Shown in pieces: positions 1 through 14,400 of a DNA stretch of 64,000 nucleotides. The DNA is taken from NCBI GenBank assembly GCA_031763025.1, contig JASSKH010000027.1, forward strand, positions 9,174,241 through 9,238,240. Direction: 5' to 3'. Position numbers and translations under genes: made by a program. Below the pieces are notes generated by a model that worked only from the letters and a program-made list of their open reading frames with translations, did not search any database and was not told where the DNA came from. The stretch is from Macrocystis pyrifera (lineage: Eukaryota > Sar > Phaeophyceae > Laminariales > Laminariaceae). Position 1 is the stretch's first letter; each line of letters starts with the position of its first letter.

Positions 1-661
1 CGAGAGATAGGGCAGGAGACGCAGCATTGCAAGCCCAAGTCCCGGCACACTCACGTATTTGACGCCAGCTATACTACATGTTTAGTCTCCTCGTTCGTAC
101 GCGTGATATATACACTACTGCGGTGCGGAGTAAGCAGGATTAAGCCGGCGGACGCTGTACAGAAGAAAAAAACAAAAAAAAACAAGAAAACACCGACGTC
201 CAGTACCGGTCCCGAGGTAAAAAAAGCGCTACCGGTACATACGCACAAAGCTTTTGTATACTACCAGGTATACATTATGGGACAAACACTGGTGCAGTCC
301 CGGAAAATTCGGTACCATGTCATACCATATTCCATGGTGCCTGGTATATACCGGTGCGACATGCCACACCACTTGCCACAACCGGCAAAAAACGTGGGAT
401 AGACCAGGTGCCGAAGGCACCGGGAAGGTCACAGGTACTGCAGCTCACGTACACATAAACCCTTTACATAACCGATTTTTAGTAAAGTAGGCACTCGAAA
501 GGAAGCGCGGGATCGCAGGCGAGGCAATTCCCATACCTGGCTGGTACCCTGATACTATACAACTACATTTATTAGCGACGATAAGAAAAATATGGCCAAC
601 CCACGTGTTCTTGATTTGCTGTATTTACCGTATGTTGCTGTGTGTTTTATTTCGGGTCGGG

Positions 662-695
<34 letters not shown>

Positions 696-747
696 TTCGA
701 CACGACACACGAAACACACTGCTTGATGCTCATTGCTTGCTGCTCAC
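1..747. other. Left-edge intron sequence of the MAP kinase gene
   Basis: No exon with MAP kinase features is seen in any frame. It contains a TACCAGGTA motif at 262-270 and a pure G run at about 661-694 just downstream (in gene sense) of the last recognised exon. Probably all intron. Confidence 0.5.
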
Positions 748-915
748 CGTGTCCATTCGGTCGAGCACCATGTACACGTCCTTGAACTTCTCTACGCTGG
801 GCGGCGGGAGCATGTCGACGATGCGGATGATGTTGTCGTGGTCGAACTGCCGGAGCAGGCGGATCTCGCGAATCATGCGCTTCGCGACCAGCATGTCGTC
901 GAACGCCGATACCAC
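748..915 (-). CDS. MAP kinase exon: C-helix to hinge
   Basis: 56 codons, phase 0 at both ends (acceptor ATCCAG, donor ACG|GTGAGC). It contains AFDD...AKRMIREIRLLRQFDH, the MAP kinase C-helix with the Glu that pairs with the VAVKK lysine, then DNIIRIVD, the PPP....F.DVY strand and the hinge MVLDRMDT. The order and spacing match ERK-type MAP kinases closely. The next expected exon (DLHxII, HRDLKP) is not found in bases 1-747, so the gene runs off the window. The intron to its left carries a G run of more than 30 bases at 661-694. Confidence 0.92.
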
Positions 916-1795
916 CTGGATCGGACGGAAGAGTATCATGACAGGGTACAGGGGACACAAGGAGAGAGACGGCCAGACGCTCAGATTGATAGGTTACTAT
1001 TGCTGCAGCAGTAGCATAACCAGTGACGGGCAGCACCATCACGCGAAACACAGCAATGGCGGAGGCATCGATGATCGACGTAGAAAAAAAAAAAAAGAGA
1101 CGCCACAATAACTTCGATATGAAACCAGCAAAACACGCACGAGAAGGAGGAGAAGAATGAGAAGGAGAAGAGCGAGAGTGACAGTGAGAAGGAGAAGGAG
1201 AAGGAGAAGGAGAAGAACGACCGAAACAAACTGCGCCGACGAGCTCTTGTAAATACCTACACCAACAAAAAACGGAGTATTATACATCGTGAAGCACATA
1301 TCACGGAGCGACAGAGCGGTCGGCACCAGAAACTAAAAAAAAAAAAAAAAAATTGACACCTTCTTAACGGCGACCTTGGTGTCCTTCTTTTTGTCCACCG
1401 CAGACACCACAACCCCGTACCCCCCGCTGCCGATCGTCTTGTTCTGTCCGGTCAAAACCGAGCAAACCAGCGACGGAGGGGGAATGGGTCGAGAGAGGGA
1501 GGGAACGGGATGGGGATGCAAACGGAGGGGGCAGAGAGGAGGGGGGGGTGAGAGGGGAGGATGGGTGCGACAACGAATGTCACCACAAACTATAAACCCA
1601 AAAAAATACCCACCAACCTTACTCTATTTTACCGACGACTACCCCCAGGTGGTATGCGGTGGTATACGATACAGCAAAACAGAGAGGATAACCCAATAGG
1701 CGGTAGAATGTACAGCCGTAGATTTGGACCCGGTCAAAGGCAGCCAACGATGACATGAACACCGCTCGTGTGGATAAAAAAAAAAAATAATAATA

Positions 1796-1846
<51 letters not shown>

Positions 1847-1965
1847 TAATAATAATAATAAACAATAACAATATATAATAAAATAATAATAATAAAAATA
1901 AATAAAAATAAAAAAAATAATAATAATAATAATAATAATAATAAACAATAATAATAATAATAATA

Positions 1966-1998
<33 letters not shown>

Positions 1999-4900
1999 TA
2001 ATAATAATATATAATAATAATAATAATAATAACAATAAAATATAAAAAACGACGTACATTACGTTGTATGACCTTTGTTCGATTTGTCCTTTGATACACC
2101 GGCGCAACGCGAACCGAACCCAACAAGCAAGCAGGTTCGAATCGCGGAGGGTGGAAGGAAGGGTGGGCGTGGGTGGGTATGGGGGGGGGGGGTGGGGTGG
2201 TGGTGATGCTCACCATCTCGTAGTGGTCATCCAACTCGAAGCAGAACTGGCCCTGCTTGGTCTCCGCCCACCAGAGCTTGGTGTTGCTTCTCAAGGGCTG
2301 CTTCGAGAGCTTCTCCTTCTCATTCTTGATGAGGGTTTCCAACGCGTTTACCCACTTTGCGGCCGAATTGAAATAAAGTTGAGGCAAAATGGAACGAGTA
2401 AAAAAAAGGAGGCGACAGAGACGGTGGGCAAAAGGAGGAGCTTGATTGATTCGAACCGAGTTCATATCCCACCAACGTAGAACCGTACCAGGTATACAAA
2501 ATGTTCGGGGGCGTGATTAAGAACAGGAACAGATATCAAACAATACGTGAGTAAAAAGTACTGATATCACACAACGTTTGCTTCATTTACACCAGTTTCG
2601 ACGAAATGTCGCTCACTTGTCTTCCTTGTTTTTTACAAAACACATACTGGTACATAGCAGGTGCGGGACCGTCGGAGCGGTAGTCGGCCAACCGGGGTCT
2701 GTGGAAACCCGGCACCCGACGACCTGCGACAGAGAAAGGCAAACTTTCAACTAGTAATACTGCTGTACGTGATAATGTAAGGAATCATTTTCTGTTTTTT
2801 TGTGTGTATATATACGAACATTTCCCCGCAACACCCACCTTACCCGCGACCAAACGCAACAACTGCAAAGGCAGGGAGTAGAATACAGCAGCGTATACGA
2901 GTAGCAGTGGCTACACGCCCCATAGGCAGCATACCAGCATGCCAGCATACCCGTCTGTTAATAGCTGACATGTCAAGGGGAGCGGTTTGAGTTGAGCGCT
3001 ATATACTCGTATTATAACGCGTATAACTGACGAAGAAAAAAACGAACATGCCGCAGCAGTATCATACGAGTAGTCTACGAGGTACCGGCGTATATAAATC
3101 ATACACATCTACCTGGTACTTCTTTAGCATATATTACCAGGGCAAGGAGAACTGAGCACTCGACTCCTGCCCTCTGGGGACAAAACAAAAAAAAAAAACG
3201 GGACAACTCAAACAGGACTCGTATACGAGTATGTAAGTGCGTATACCGGTTAGATTGAGCTCTCAGCAAACACCCCCCCCCCCGCCCCGTCTCGAAAGGG
3301 ATGCGTGGTCAATGGTCAAATGACTAAGGCAAGCAACAAATGAGTACGCCCCCCCCCCCCCCCCCCCCGCCCCCCCCCCCGCGCCCCTCTCGCAGGTTAC
3401 TCGTCGTGTGTACAACAACAAAGCAAGAATAAATTGTTTTCTGCGACCGGCACCCATCATTAGGTAGTATTAGTTACAATAGTCAGCTCCTGCAGTACTT
3501 ACCGCCTGCATTGTTATTACTACTTACGGTGGTCCACAGTTAATAGGACCCACGGCGGTACACACAAAACCCTACATATTTCCCTACTTTTACTCACAAT
3601 ATATGGTCCTGTTCACTATGGTCCCCCGTAATTATATCGATAACAACGTGGACACCCACAATGCGTACGTACGTACATAGCACCACTCACTGGCTCTCAA
3701 GGGGGCAGGCATTGCACGTATCGCCTTGTATTGTGTGTGTTGTCTCCACGTTAAATCGTCTTCACTATTAAACAATACCCACAGCTTCTCATCAGTGCAC
3801 CCAATCTCCGTACGCATCCTATTAATACGAGTATTACAAGGATACTTAACAAAAACAAGTATAACAGCAATTCTGTGGTCACAAAAGACTATTGTGTGAG
3901 ACAAGAGGAACACACAAAAAATGAAAAACAAAATTATTAATGTAAGTTTTACGGGTCAGGCAAGTGAAAATGCCGGCGTACCGGGTACGAAAACACGACA
4001 ACACCAGCAAGACCAGAAAATAAGATAAAACAAATCGTGGGCTATATAATAATACCTGATGGCAGGTACCTCACACATGATACTTACTATTTACAGGGAA
4101 AATTTCCTGATGGGGAAGCTTACGGGAGTAGACGCAACCCTACCCGGAACCACAAACCCGAAGCTAAAACCGACCAAAACCAAAAATGGAAAAAAAAAAA
4201 CAAACGCGGCTGCGCCGCGTTCGGCATCGACCGGCAAATTATCATCAACTGCGGACCACGCCCACACAACTAATCAAGACAAAATAATTTCCTGAAATTC
4301 CCGCGCTATGCTATTAATAGGTAACAGCTTGTAAGACCTGCTCTATCCGGGACGGGTACAACAGCAGTAGTACGCAACTACCCACGTATGACAGCAGCAT
4401 TCGTATATACGTACTGCTGTAGTGTGGCAAGTTGAAAACTGCCGCTGTGTTGAAAATTGGAATTGGAACAAGTGCGAATTGAAATTCATTCACGAACAAC
4501 ACCAAATTCTTCGAAATACCGAGGCATGAAAAATACTGAAAATATGAAAAGCATGAATGCCAGAAATTCTACGAAAATTGAAGCATACCACGTTGATGGT
4601 ATTCATGAAAACATCGCGTACTGGTAGACGAGTACGAATCCCGGTCGTGAGCAAAACTCAAGCTGTCCTACATTACATCTACGATAGCCTTCCCGCGCAG
4701 AATAGCGCAAGGATGAAAAATCGCCTTAGAAAAACCCGTTTACAGTTGTGAAACACGCCTATCGTATCACACGGATGACGAGAGGACACATCCCCTGGGA
4801 TGATTTTTGGAGCCGATTTTGTCCAAAACATGCCTTAAGGCAGGCACACACAACGAAAAAAGGTGGCTTTGGAAATATCTCGTCGAGATACTCCCATAGG

Positions 4901-7900
4901 CAATATCTCGTCGAGATACTTCCATAGGCAATATTTCGTCGAGATGCCCCCATAGACGTATCGCTCGGCGCTCGCACTTTATCCGTTATCGCGAAAATCA
5001 GCTTCAAGTTCCGTCCGGGGTATGTGTTATTAATATCATGCGTGTTAATAAACAGTACATGCTGTTTATCCATGTAAATACGTATACATCCAAGATCTGA
5101 ACGCATTGGCAATAAACAAACGGATAAAAAAAAACGAAAAAAAAAAAAAAGATCCTGTACGTATACGAACGACACACGAGCAACGAACGCACTGGCAACG
5201 AACAAACGGGGGAAAAAACAAGACGGGGTATGATCCACAAAATGTTCACGTATATACGATGATAAAAGAAAAAGTAAAACGCAAGGAGAAAACGGCAGTA
5301 CTATCTACGGGGGACCATAGTAAATAGGACCTTCGGTAGACACAGAAAACGATATATTTCCCTCTTTTCACTAACAATATTTGGTCCTATTTACTATGGT
5401 CCCCCGTAGTAATATTAATATCCTATCTCGAGTATTTACAATACTTTTAGCAAGGCACCACTGGATGCCAGGATATTTCTTCGTATCGATATTTCTTCCT
5501 TCCTCTCCTCACTCACGTCCTGCTCCTCCTGCTCGCTCGGAGCTCTAAGCTTGGTGACTCGCCCGGGCGCCGTCAAGACAAAACCGTCCCCCGCCTTCGC
5601 CGCTCTTTGGACGGACCACCCCGACCCCACGGTCATCGCTCGCTTTGGCTCGCTGTCGCCCTTCTTCCTGAACTGGCTTAACGTTGTCCCCTGTTAGGCC
5701 GACCGACCCGCCGATCGACCCACCAATCCACAGACGGACCGACGGACAGACGGACCAGACAGACCGCGCAAGCGAGGCATGCAGAAGAAGGTAGCAGGTT
5801 TAGGATTTTGCGGTTGGGCACGTAGAGGGTTGGTGTACGTGCATACCTGGTAGGGGTTTCGGATTGGGTTGGGGAGAGGGTCGAGGTACTACTAATATTA
5901 ATATTGGGGGTTGCTGACCGACCGGCCGGCCTACCCAATCCACAGCCCGACAGACGGACAGGCCAGACCGAAAGCGCATGTGAGGTGAGGTGTGCAGAAG
6001 AGGGCTTCAGGGCAAAGGTTCAGTGGAGGGTTGGAGTAGGGGTTCGGGTTGGGTTCGGGTTCGGGAGAGGGTTGACTGGGGTAGCAGGGGCTTGTATTAT
6101 GCGTTGGGGAAAAAAAAGGTGCGCGCCGCAGATGGATGGATAGGGTTAAAATTAAAAGTGACGAACCAATCCGCAGGCCGACCGAAAAGCAGATCGTTCG
6201 CGCATGCGAGGTGCGCAGCAGGGAGGGAGGGTAAGTTAGTCCAAACAGTTTGGGTTTGGGTTTGGGAGGGGATTGAGATACGACATGGGGATACGTGCGC
6301 AGCACGCGGTTAGAGTTAGAGTTGGGGCAGGGGGTATACGGCATCACCAGGTATACTATACTAGAGAAACCCATCAGAGAAAGAAAAGGGTGCCTTCTAC
6401 TCAAAACGAAAAAAAAACTTTGCACACATGGAAGCTCGAAAAAAGAAAAAAACTTGCACACGTGCACCCTTCGACTTATACCGGTAAGATATACCTGGTA
6501 CTGGCGTAGAGGTGTGCAGCGGTCTTTACAGGCGGCCTAAACCTAATCGATTCTATACTTGATAGATCTATCGACTGCATTTATCTATCTACTACTAGCT
6601 ACTCTCTGTATCTACTGCATAAATCTATGATATTAGAGCCCATCTTGACGAGATTTTCTTTTCAAGATACTCCATTACTTTTTTCGTCTGATTTGATTGG
6701 CATCTGATTGATCGACAAGTGAATCACCAAGCACGTGTTTCTTTTTTACTTTTGATTCGAATCAAACGAAAAAAAAACGAATTCAACAACAACTATTTCG
6801 GAACGTCTATTGCTCTTCGTGTTATTCAATTCGGGGAGTATGTCCAACTCGACGTGGCATGTTCCTGAAACCGAAGCAAGCCACGCAAACTTGAGCCGTG
6901 TCGTCGACTGCTTCACAGATGAGATCCACCATTCCCGGGAGACAGGGCCACTGGAGCAGCCGCAGCACGAGGTCCGACGGCCCCTAGCACAGAGTAGACC
7001 ATCCGCGGCGCCGCAAAAAAGTACGAGGCCGTCGCAAACCCAGTTGTTCCTCCCTCTATGCCTCGCAAAACCACACGAGCACCGACCAGGTCACGACTTC
7101 GCTCAGAAGTTCGATCGCTGTATCCCCCCGTCGCTGCTGCCTGCGTGGGGCTTCCGGGGCTGCGCCAGCCACCAAAGACATCCCAAGAGCGATAGCCTCT
7201 TCGGCGGTGCCGGCGGAAACAATCGGCCGCTGACCGTGTCGCCCCGGGGAGGACGCGGGCCGTCGCTCGCCTCCTTGGTTGCCATCGGGTGTTCATTAAC
7301 CCTTGTGCGCTATTCGACCCTTCAGCAAAATACGCTATTAATAGTCCTCGATAGGGCCCAAAGGCATATTTTTCACGAAATTCAATTCAAATCAAATCAA
7401 ATTAATTATTTCCTGTTCGATTATCATGAAAAAGGTTTCTCGTTAATACGGGGCCCTTAAATGACACCAGTACCAGGTACCTCGTATATAACCTACGAGT
7501 ACTGCTGTTTATTTTACAGCGAATCAACGCATCCACACCACATCCATCCATTAATATTATCACTAATGAGTGTCTTTGTATCTCGTCATCGAAACGCCTT
7601 CGACGAGATTAGGGTTGAACAATCAACTAATATCTACTACTAAAATGTTAGTACTGCATCCACCGAAGATCAATGCAGCAGCTATACGGCATGTATCTAT
7701 TGATCATCGTCTCGTAACTCGTTGTTGAAACGCCTTCGACGAGGTCAGGGTCAGGGTTAGGCGGTGTCTGCTGTCCAACGCCACGATGCAGGTACGACGG
7801 TAGTCTCAACCCTTTTAGTGCTGCACTCCTGATTAGGGGACAAGTTACTTAGAACTTGATTGGTTTGAGCCCAAAACAGGATTGCAGTTCACAAATGTTA

Positions 7901-10900
7901 AAACATACCAGGCAAAATACAAAGAGCAGGAGCCGGCTCTGAGCCGGAAAGAGCGAATAATATTATTCGTACTCGTACATATAGCAAGTATGTAGATACA
8001 TACCGGCATGTACACCGGTACCAACGGCTCCAAACGAACGATATGTTACTATTAATAGCCCAGACTACGAACTTAGACTACTGGTAAAAACACGCATACA
8101 AGTTGCTAGAGCAAGCAGTACACGGAAAACACTAATCAATAGTCAATAAAAATCAACCATCAACTAATCAACCAAAAAGTACTGCTGTGTGTATGTTTAA
8201 TAATAACAATGAGAGAAATGAGCGGTTCTGCCTAGATTTGGTGGCTAGCTTCAGAGCAAAGATGTCAGAAGAAAGCACTTTCACCCCTTTTGACAGAGAA
8301 GAGCAACTTTGCCATGACGTGCTTTGACTGACACAAAAAACTACTACATTAGGTTTAGCGCGCAACACTCGCAGCCCTACACCCTTGACAGCGTATGTTT
8401 CGCCTCGCTCGTTGATGTCTCCTGACGTCTCTGCTTCAGAAGGATGATAACTGAGATGTTGTCACATTTTCAACACGTACCAGGTACGTAGCTCACTTCC
8501 CCGCTGATAATTTTGCCCCGTGATCACAAACAGGCTATACACACAAGAAAAAAAACGTCTACTGCGGTTGATGAAGGAAATCAAACGAGTACCCCTCCGT
8601 CTTGGAGAATAAGGATATCTGATAAAAACGGTGCTTACATTTCGGAACAGAGTGGTCCAAAAATAATACGAATGTAGGTGCATGGCACATACCACTACAC
8701 CACAAGCAAGAAACCGGTACTGACGAGCTGTAAGTATTATATACCTGGTAAACCAGAGGGTATAGGATATATTTTACAGATATAGGTGTATGCACAGCAA
8801 CATGTGTTAATAGTTGTGTCTATCAATATTGATAGTACAGCAATATTTAGCGTGCGGAAATACAGTAGCATTTCTCAGCCATAAAAACGGGTTCGTCAGT
8901 TGTGTACCTGGCAAGCGATTTGAACAAAAAAAAAAAAAGAGTTTTGCCACCTTGCTCGCCCGTCGTACCAACATGCCTGCACAGCGTGTACTCGTACACC
9001 GCCGTTACGCTACGCCTCCTGGCGTGAGGGTATTTCACCGCTTCGTATTCGACAAAATTGTTTGCTGGCTGTTGGCCGAACCTCAACTTTGGTCGGCATG
9101 GGCCCTGCCGGCCGCGACCTATACATGCAAGAAGAACAGACAGTAGTAGTTTCGAAACGTGCTGGGCTTCTGATCGCCTGTTCTTTCCTTGGGTTCTTGG
9201 TCTTTGCTCTGTTTATATTTGGTGTTTCTTTTGCTTGTTTTTATGTTGATTTATTGTCTGCCACATCTCATTCTGGGGGGCACGACACTCCTTTTGCTTT
9301 TTTTTTTTTCGACTTCTTTCTCTTCGGTTCGTTCGATTTTTCTTTCATAGAAGGTGTATGCCGTGCATGTCGTATCCAGTATGATGCCATGTGTGTGTTC
9401 TTCGCATTGCAATGTCTACATGTCTGCTCTACATACCACTGCATAACAATGTACTGCAGTATCTCTGTGGCGTAGTTTTGTGACCACATAACTGGTATCT
9501 GTCTAGGATTGAAGAATCGGCACGGACACTGACTTGTGCTGGATGTCGACGAGTAGAAAGAACGGTTTAATGTGAATAACACACACATTATACCAAGGGT
9601 GTGTTCGGTACGGTACTACCGAGGCCTACCGGCGGTAAAATACCGCCGGTATACCTGTACCGAGAGGATTCGGTACGTTCGGTCTGGAGTTCTATACCGT
9701 ACCGACAATTTCGGTACGTTCGGTCTGGAGTTCTATACCCTACCGAACATTTCGGTACGTTCGGCACGATGTCCGTACCCTTACCGGCGGTATCGGTATG
9801 ATACACCGTACCGATACCGAGAAGCTCGGTATGTTCGGTACGATGCCCATACCGGTACCGAGAATTTCGGTACGTTCGGTACCATGTCCATACCCTTACC
9901 GAGAACCTCGGTACGTTCGGTACCATGTCCATATCGTACCGGCGGTATCGGTATGACACAACGTACCGATACCGAGCTTATACCCTACCGAGAGTACCGA
10001 TCCCGGCCTAATCGGGAAGTTAGGCTCGGGACAACCCGGTGCCGGTACAGTACCGCCACACACATAGCACGCAGCAGCACAGCAGCACAGCAGCGTACCC
10101 TGCCTCATCGGTACAGCGGCCCTCATGAGCACCACAACACCCCCCCCCCCAGCAACAACGACACTGTTATGAGTTTTTTCTCTCGTTGTCGTGTCTTGCC
10201 GGTGGATAGCGCGCAAGCGTGTGTACACAGTGGGAAAGAGGTGGCTGGAACTCTTCTCGCAATAAAAATTTCAGTCAGTACCGCAGGAGGATGGGAGTGG
10301 GGGCCTCAGGGAGAGGAGCCTTCTGTGTGACCACGGTTTAGACGTTCAGGCAAGACAAATAATACCCGGTGTGTAAGGCGCCCATCGAATTCTGGAAATG
10401 AATGTGATGACAAAACAAAAAAAAAAAAAAAAAACTGTCGCAGACACACACATTCTTGATGGGCAATACCATGGTACTGCTGTGGAGCGACGCTCGGTTT
10501 GACAAATACCGCTGGTATCTGCGGTACGGTACCGGTATGGAGGTCTATACCGTACCGAGAATTTCGGTACGTTCGGTATGGAGTTCTAAATCGTACCGAG
10601 AATTTCGGTACGTTCGGTCTGGAGTTCTATACCCTACCGAAAACTTCGGTACGTTCGGCACGATGTCCGTACCCTTACCGGCGGTATCGGTATGATACAC
10701 CGTACCGATACCGAGAAGCTCGGTATGTTCGGTACGATGCCCATACCGGTACCGAGAATTTCGGTACGTTCGGTACCATGTCCATACCCTTACCGAGAAT
10801 TTCGGTACGTTCGGTACCATGTCCATACCGGTACCGAGCGTACCCGTACCGTACCGAACACACCCTTGCATTATACACATTGATATATACTTGCAAAGAT

Positions 10901-11463
10901 GAGTTTCGACGAACCCCTCCATCTCACAGCTGTTTTCCCTCATTATTAGTTATATTATAATTATACCACCTGCGGGTCAGTTTGGAGGGCTCAGGTTAGC
11001 TGAATCAAGTCGCGGTGGGATAAGAGACAAGAGCGCCAAGCTGGAGCCAGGATGCGTAAATACATGTGTTTGTGTTGACCAATGAAACGTCCCCACACTA
11101 TTAATAGTTGAGCAGTGAACGGGTACATACACCTGCGAATAAGCTCTCGTACTCAAAAATATATTCATACGAGTATTTAATGCTGCGTAGCTTTTGGAGA
11201 TAAGACGTGTGTATTCTTCACATTAAACCGTTCTTTCTATCTACACGTCGACTGTCGACATCCAGCACAACCAGTGTCGGTGCCCATTCTTCAATCCTGG
11301 AGGAATACAAGTTCTCTGGTCACAAAACTACGCCACAGAGATATTAATACTACGTTGCCACGTATGCAGTAAGCAATACGTATGATATGATCCAAAAGTC
11401 CGGGTGACCTTGTTCGTCAATATTCTATCAATCTATTATTAATAACAATATTTTGCGTCCTTG

Positions 11464-11498
<35 letters not shown>

Positions 11499-14400
11499 CC
11501 TCATCACTTTTACTTTCCAGCCCACTCGTAGGAGGTTTTACCCTCGACGATCTTCTGGACAAGCCGTGGTCACAGGTGTCGTCCCTTCTCCCCCCCGGTA
11601 CGTGCCTTTAGTTTTTATCGCGCATAGGGTTCAGCATTCCCACTGCTCGTCGATTTTCATCGAATGTACAGCTAACTCACGCTCTCGCGCTTTCCGCTAA
11701 TCAATTTTATGCAAGGAAAAGTCCCTATGAGCATGCACTCGGTGAGACTCGAACTCACGAAATTGATCTTGATAGGCTCGCGGACCACCTACCAAGCCAC
11801 CTGTACGGCTGCAACTCCACGGCTGCACCACTCCTAAACTACTGTAAAACCGCGACATACTTGTACCACTGCTACTGCTGTACTACATACTACTACTGCT
11901 ATTGCTATTGCTACCGCTACTGTTAATACACGACTACTGCTCCATACGTAAGAAAATACGCGGGTACAGGACAAGCGAATACCCCATCATCAAGACACCT
12001 CACATATCGCACTTGGTAAAGGGGGATGGGTGGATATGAATGCATACTCATTCTTGCGTATGTCATTATTAACAGCAGTATCGTGAAACCTTACCGAACA
12101 GGGTCACGGTCGAGTGCTCACCCACACCCTGCATGTTCTCGCGCGCACCAAAACTCCACGCGGCTTCAGGCGATCCATGATAAAAACCGAAAACCTTCTT
12201 CTGCAATCCCCCTTGTTAAAAGAAAGCTCACAATGAGCGAGTACGACCACTGCGGTACATGGTGTACTGATTGAACTTGCTGTCTGTCTTGTGATGGATG
12301 GATGTTGTTTGTTGGCTTGGCTAACCACCGACAACTACTGCCGGGCGTGGGGCATGGAGTGACAAGAGCCAGTCCCCAGCGCCCAGAACATTCTACGTAC
12401 GTAGTGGGTACAAGAAGAACAAATGCCCAGAACATTTCGGATATTTCTTCGACACCGACCTGTAGGTAAAAATTCATCACAACGAGGCGCGGCTCTCGTG
12501 GGTTCCTCCGCGCAATATGATATGACTGCTGTGAATCAACAACAGCCGCCGACACCAGAGTCTACCAACTAAGGGCTTTTTACTTCCGGATCGCCCGCAA
12601 TAAAACAAAACGATGTGCTATTAATAGCAATATATATCAGGTACCTACTAACCTCACCGCCAAACGCAAGAAAACCCAGGAATCTGTGGGACGAATTTCG
12701 GAGCCGATTTTGTACAAAGCATGTCTTAAGGGGGGCAAACACAACGAAAATGGCGGCTTTGAAAACATCTCGTCGGATTATTTACGTAGCCGCATCGCTC
12801 GGCGTCTAGACTCCCCGTCGCATAACATAACATCACCTTGGAAAATCTCCCAGGCGGGGCGGGGAAGGGGGGGGGGGGGGGGGCGTTGTCTTGCGTGTTA
12901 TACGGTACAATCAGACAATACTGCTATACTGCTATCTTGCTATCTATGCCCCTTGCATGTCACCATGCCCCCTGTCCACAGGTGCCGTTAATGTTAACCC
13001 CAACTATTCTGTAGTAACCCTGACCCGCCGGTGATGCTCGTTGGGACGGTTACGTTGTCCACCTGGTACTTGGTCACTTCGGCACGATTTCTACACTATA
13101 CTCGTATGTACACTATTTACGCTCAGACGTTTCCATACTGCTGTCGTATTTCAACAGAACAGTACCACTGCGCATACGGTGTACGTATGGTCAATAGTCG
13201 CGCCAGGAGACAAGCACGAAGCTTCGGACGATCGCATGGTACTTGCTGCTGTACTTCTGCTGTACCAGGTATTAATACAGCAGCAGTAGTATGCATTTCA
13301 TCCAATTCAATAAACTCAAAGGCACGCCACATTCGATTCCATCCAACACCAACGCGCCAGCAGTAGAAAGCATCAGTAAGGCGTAATGCTGCCGCCGACG
13401 TTCGTTGGGGCGGCCAGTTCACTAACACAAGATACTTCAAACCACGAGAGGTGTGAGTCGGCACGACGTAAGTCACTCCGAATGAAAATAACTTCTGTTG
13501 TTTTGTTTGTATCCTCCGGCGTATTGGTAAAAATAACTATAAAGTCATCACTGCTGTACTTCAAACCAATGTCAGTCATTTCTCGTCAGGTGTCAGCTAT
13601 CAGCTATCCACCTCATTGGGTTTCCTCACTTGTAGGGAGGCTTGTTTCACGCGGGACACAAGAGCTACTCATTGAACAGCCATATACGCACGCGATAGTG
13701 GGCAATCAGGCTACACGAACAAACGCGGAGATAAACGCGAAAATCACACTCCAAAAGAGCACACAACCACATTATTATCAGTCTACACTTCTGCCTCGTC
13801 GCGCGTCATCTGTTCGTGCCTCTTTCTTGTTTTTAGACAGTCAGTACATTGACTCGTGTTACTGGACGTCATCCTGGAATGATGGCATGACACGATACTC
13901 CCCAACCCAGCTGGCTTTTGTTTGATTTCGTTTTCCTACCTAACCTACCTGTAGACCCCTTGCGCCATGGGCTATTAATATCGTAGTGTGTACATCTTTC
14001 AACACCCGAGTCTGAAAATACTACTCTGTGGACAGAACGACGGCGTAACCAAAGCAAACCATGCAGGGCTTCGAACGAGAATCATTTTTTTTTTTTTTTT
14101 TTTCATTTTTACATTCCAGCCTGAAACTCGCAGGAGGTTTTACCTTCAGGGATCTTCTGGACAAGCCGTGGTCACAGGTGTCGTCCCTTCCCCCCGGTAC
14201 ATGCCTGTGTTTTTGGTTGCGTTTAGGGTTCACTATTCGTCGATTTTCATCGAGAAGGTATCATAGCTAACTCACGCTCTCGCGCTCTCCGCTCGTCAGT
14301 TTTTTTTAAGAAAAAGTCCCCATGAGCATGCACTCGGTGAGGCTCGAACCCACGAAATTGATCTTGATAGGCACGCGGACCACCCACCAAGACACCGGGG

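Larger units (their letters stand above)
2376..5300. other. Intron of the MAP kinase gene, mostly unexplained
   Basis: About 3 kb with no convincing exon. Recognisable contents are a LINE 3' fragment between C runs (3272-3375), a 105-bp-family MITE (3524-3631) and a dispersed repeat (4800-4990). The rest is unique, AT-leaning sequence in which I see nothing. Confidence 0.5.
9594..10868. mobile_element. Non-autonomous hAT-like DNA transposon with perfect 8-bp TSD
   Basis: Terminal inverted repeats begin CAAGGGTGTGTTCGGTACGG at 9594 and mirror exactly at 10868. The host octamer CATTATAC is present at 9586-9593 and again at 10869-10876. TIRs of CA(A/G)GG type with 8-bp target duplications are diagnostic of the hAT superfamily. 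Inside each end are arrays of TACCGAGAATTTCGGTACG palindromes (9640-9985 and 10530-10850), nearly identical to one another, typical of hAT subterminal transposase-binding motifs. No transposase is encoded, so it must be mobilised in trans. Confidence 0.9.

Noticed and set aside
1619..2107. Long minus-strand frames rich in Tyr, Ile and Leu
   Set aside because: They are translations of the AAT microsatellite; only the piece at 2214-2354 is coding.
6030..6265. GGGTTCGGGTT and TTTGGGTTTGGG as interstitial telomere
   Set aside because: Irregular units belonging to the local 230-bp tandem repeat.
6810..7460. 216-codon plus-strand frame overlapping a 127-codon minus-strand frame
   Set aside because: GC-rich island open in several frames on both strands; no recognisable motif or splice border to choose one.
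8205..8332. Short plus-strand frame ending in a stop, protein-like
   Set aside because: No acceptor, no partner exon and no recognisable family.
9572..10330. 252-codon open frame rich in Arg, Tyr and Thr
   Set aside because: Created by the CGGTAC motif arrays of the hAT-like element; mirrored frames exist on the other strand.
13386..13925. 179-codon plus-strand frame
   Set aside because: No motif, AT-rich codon use unlike the accepted exons, and overlapping frames on the other strand.
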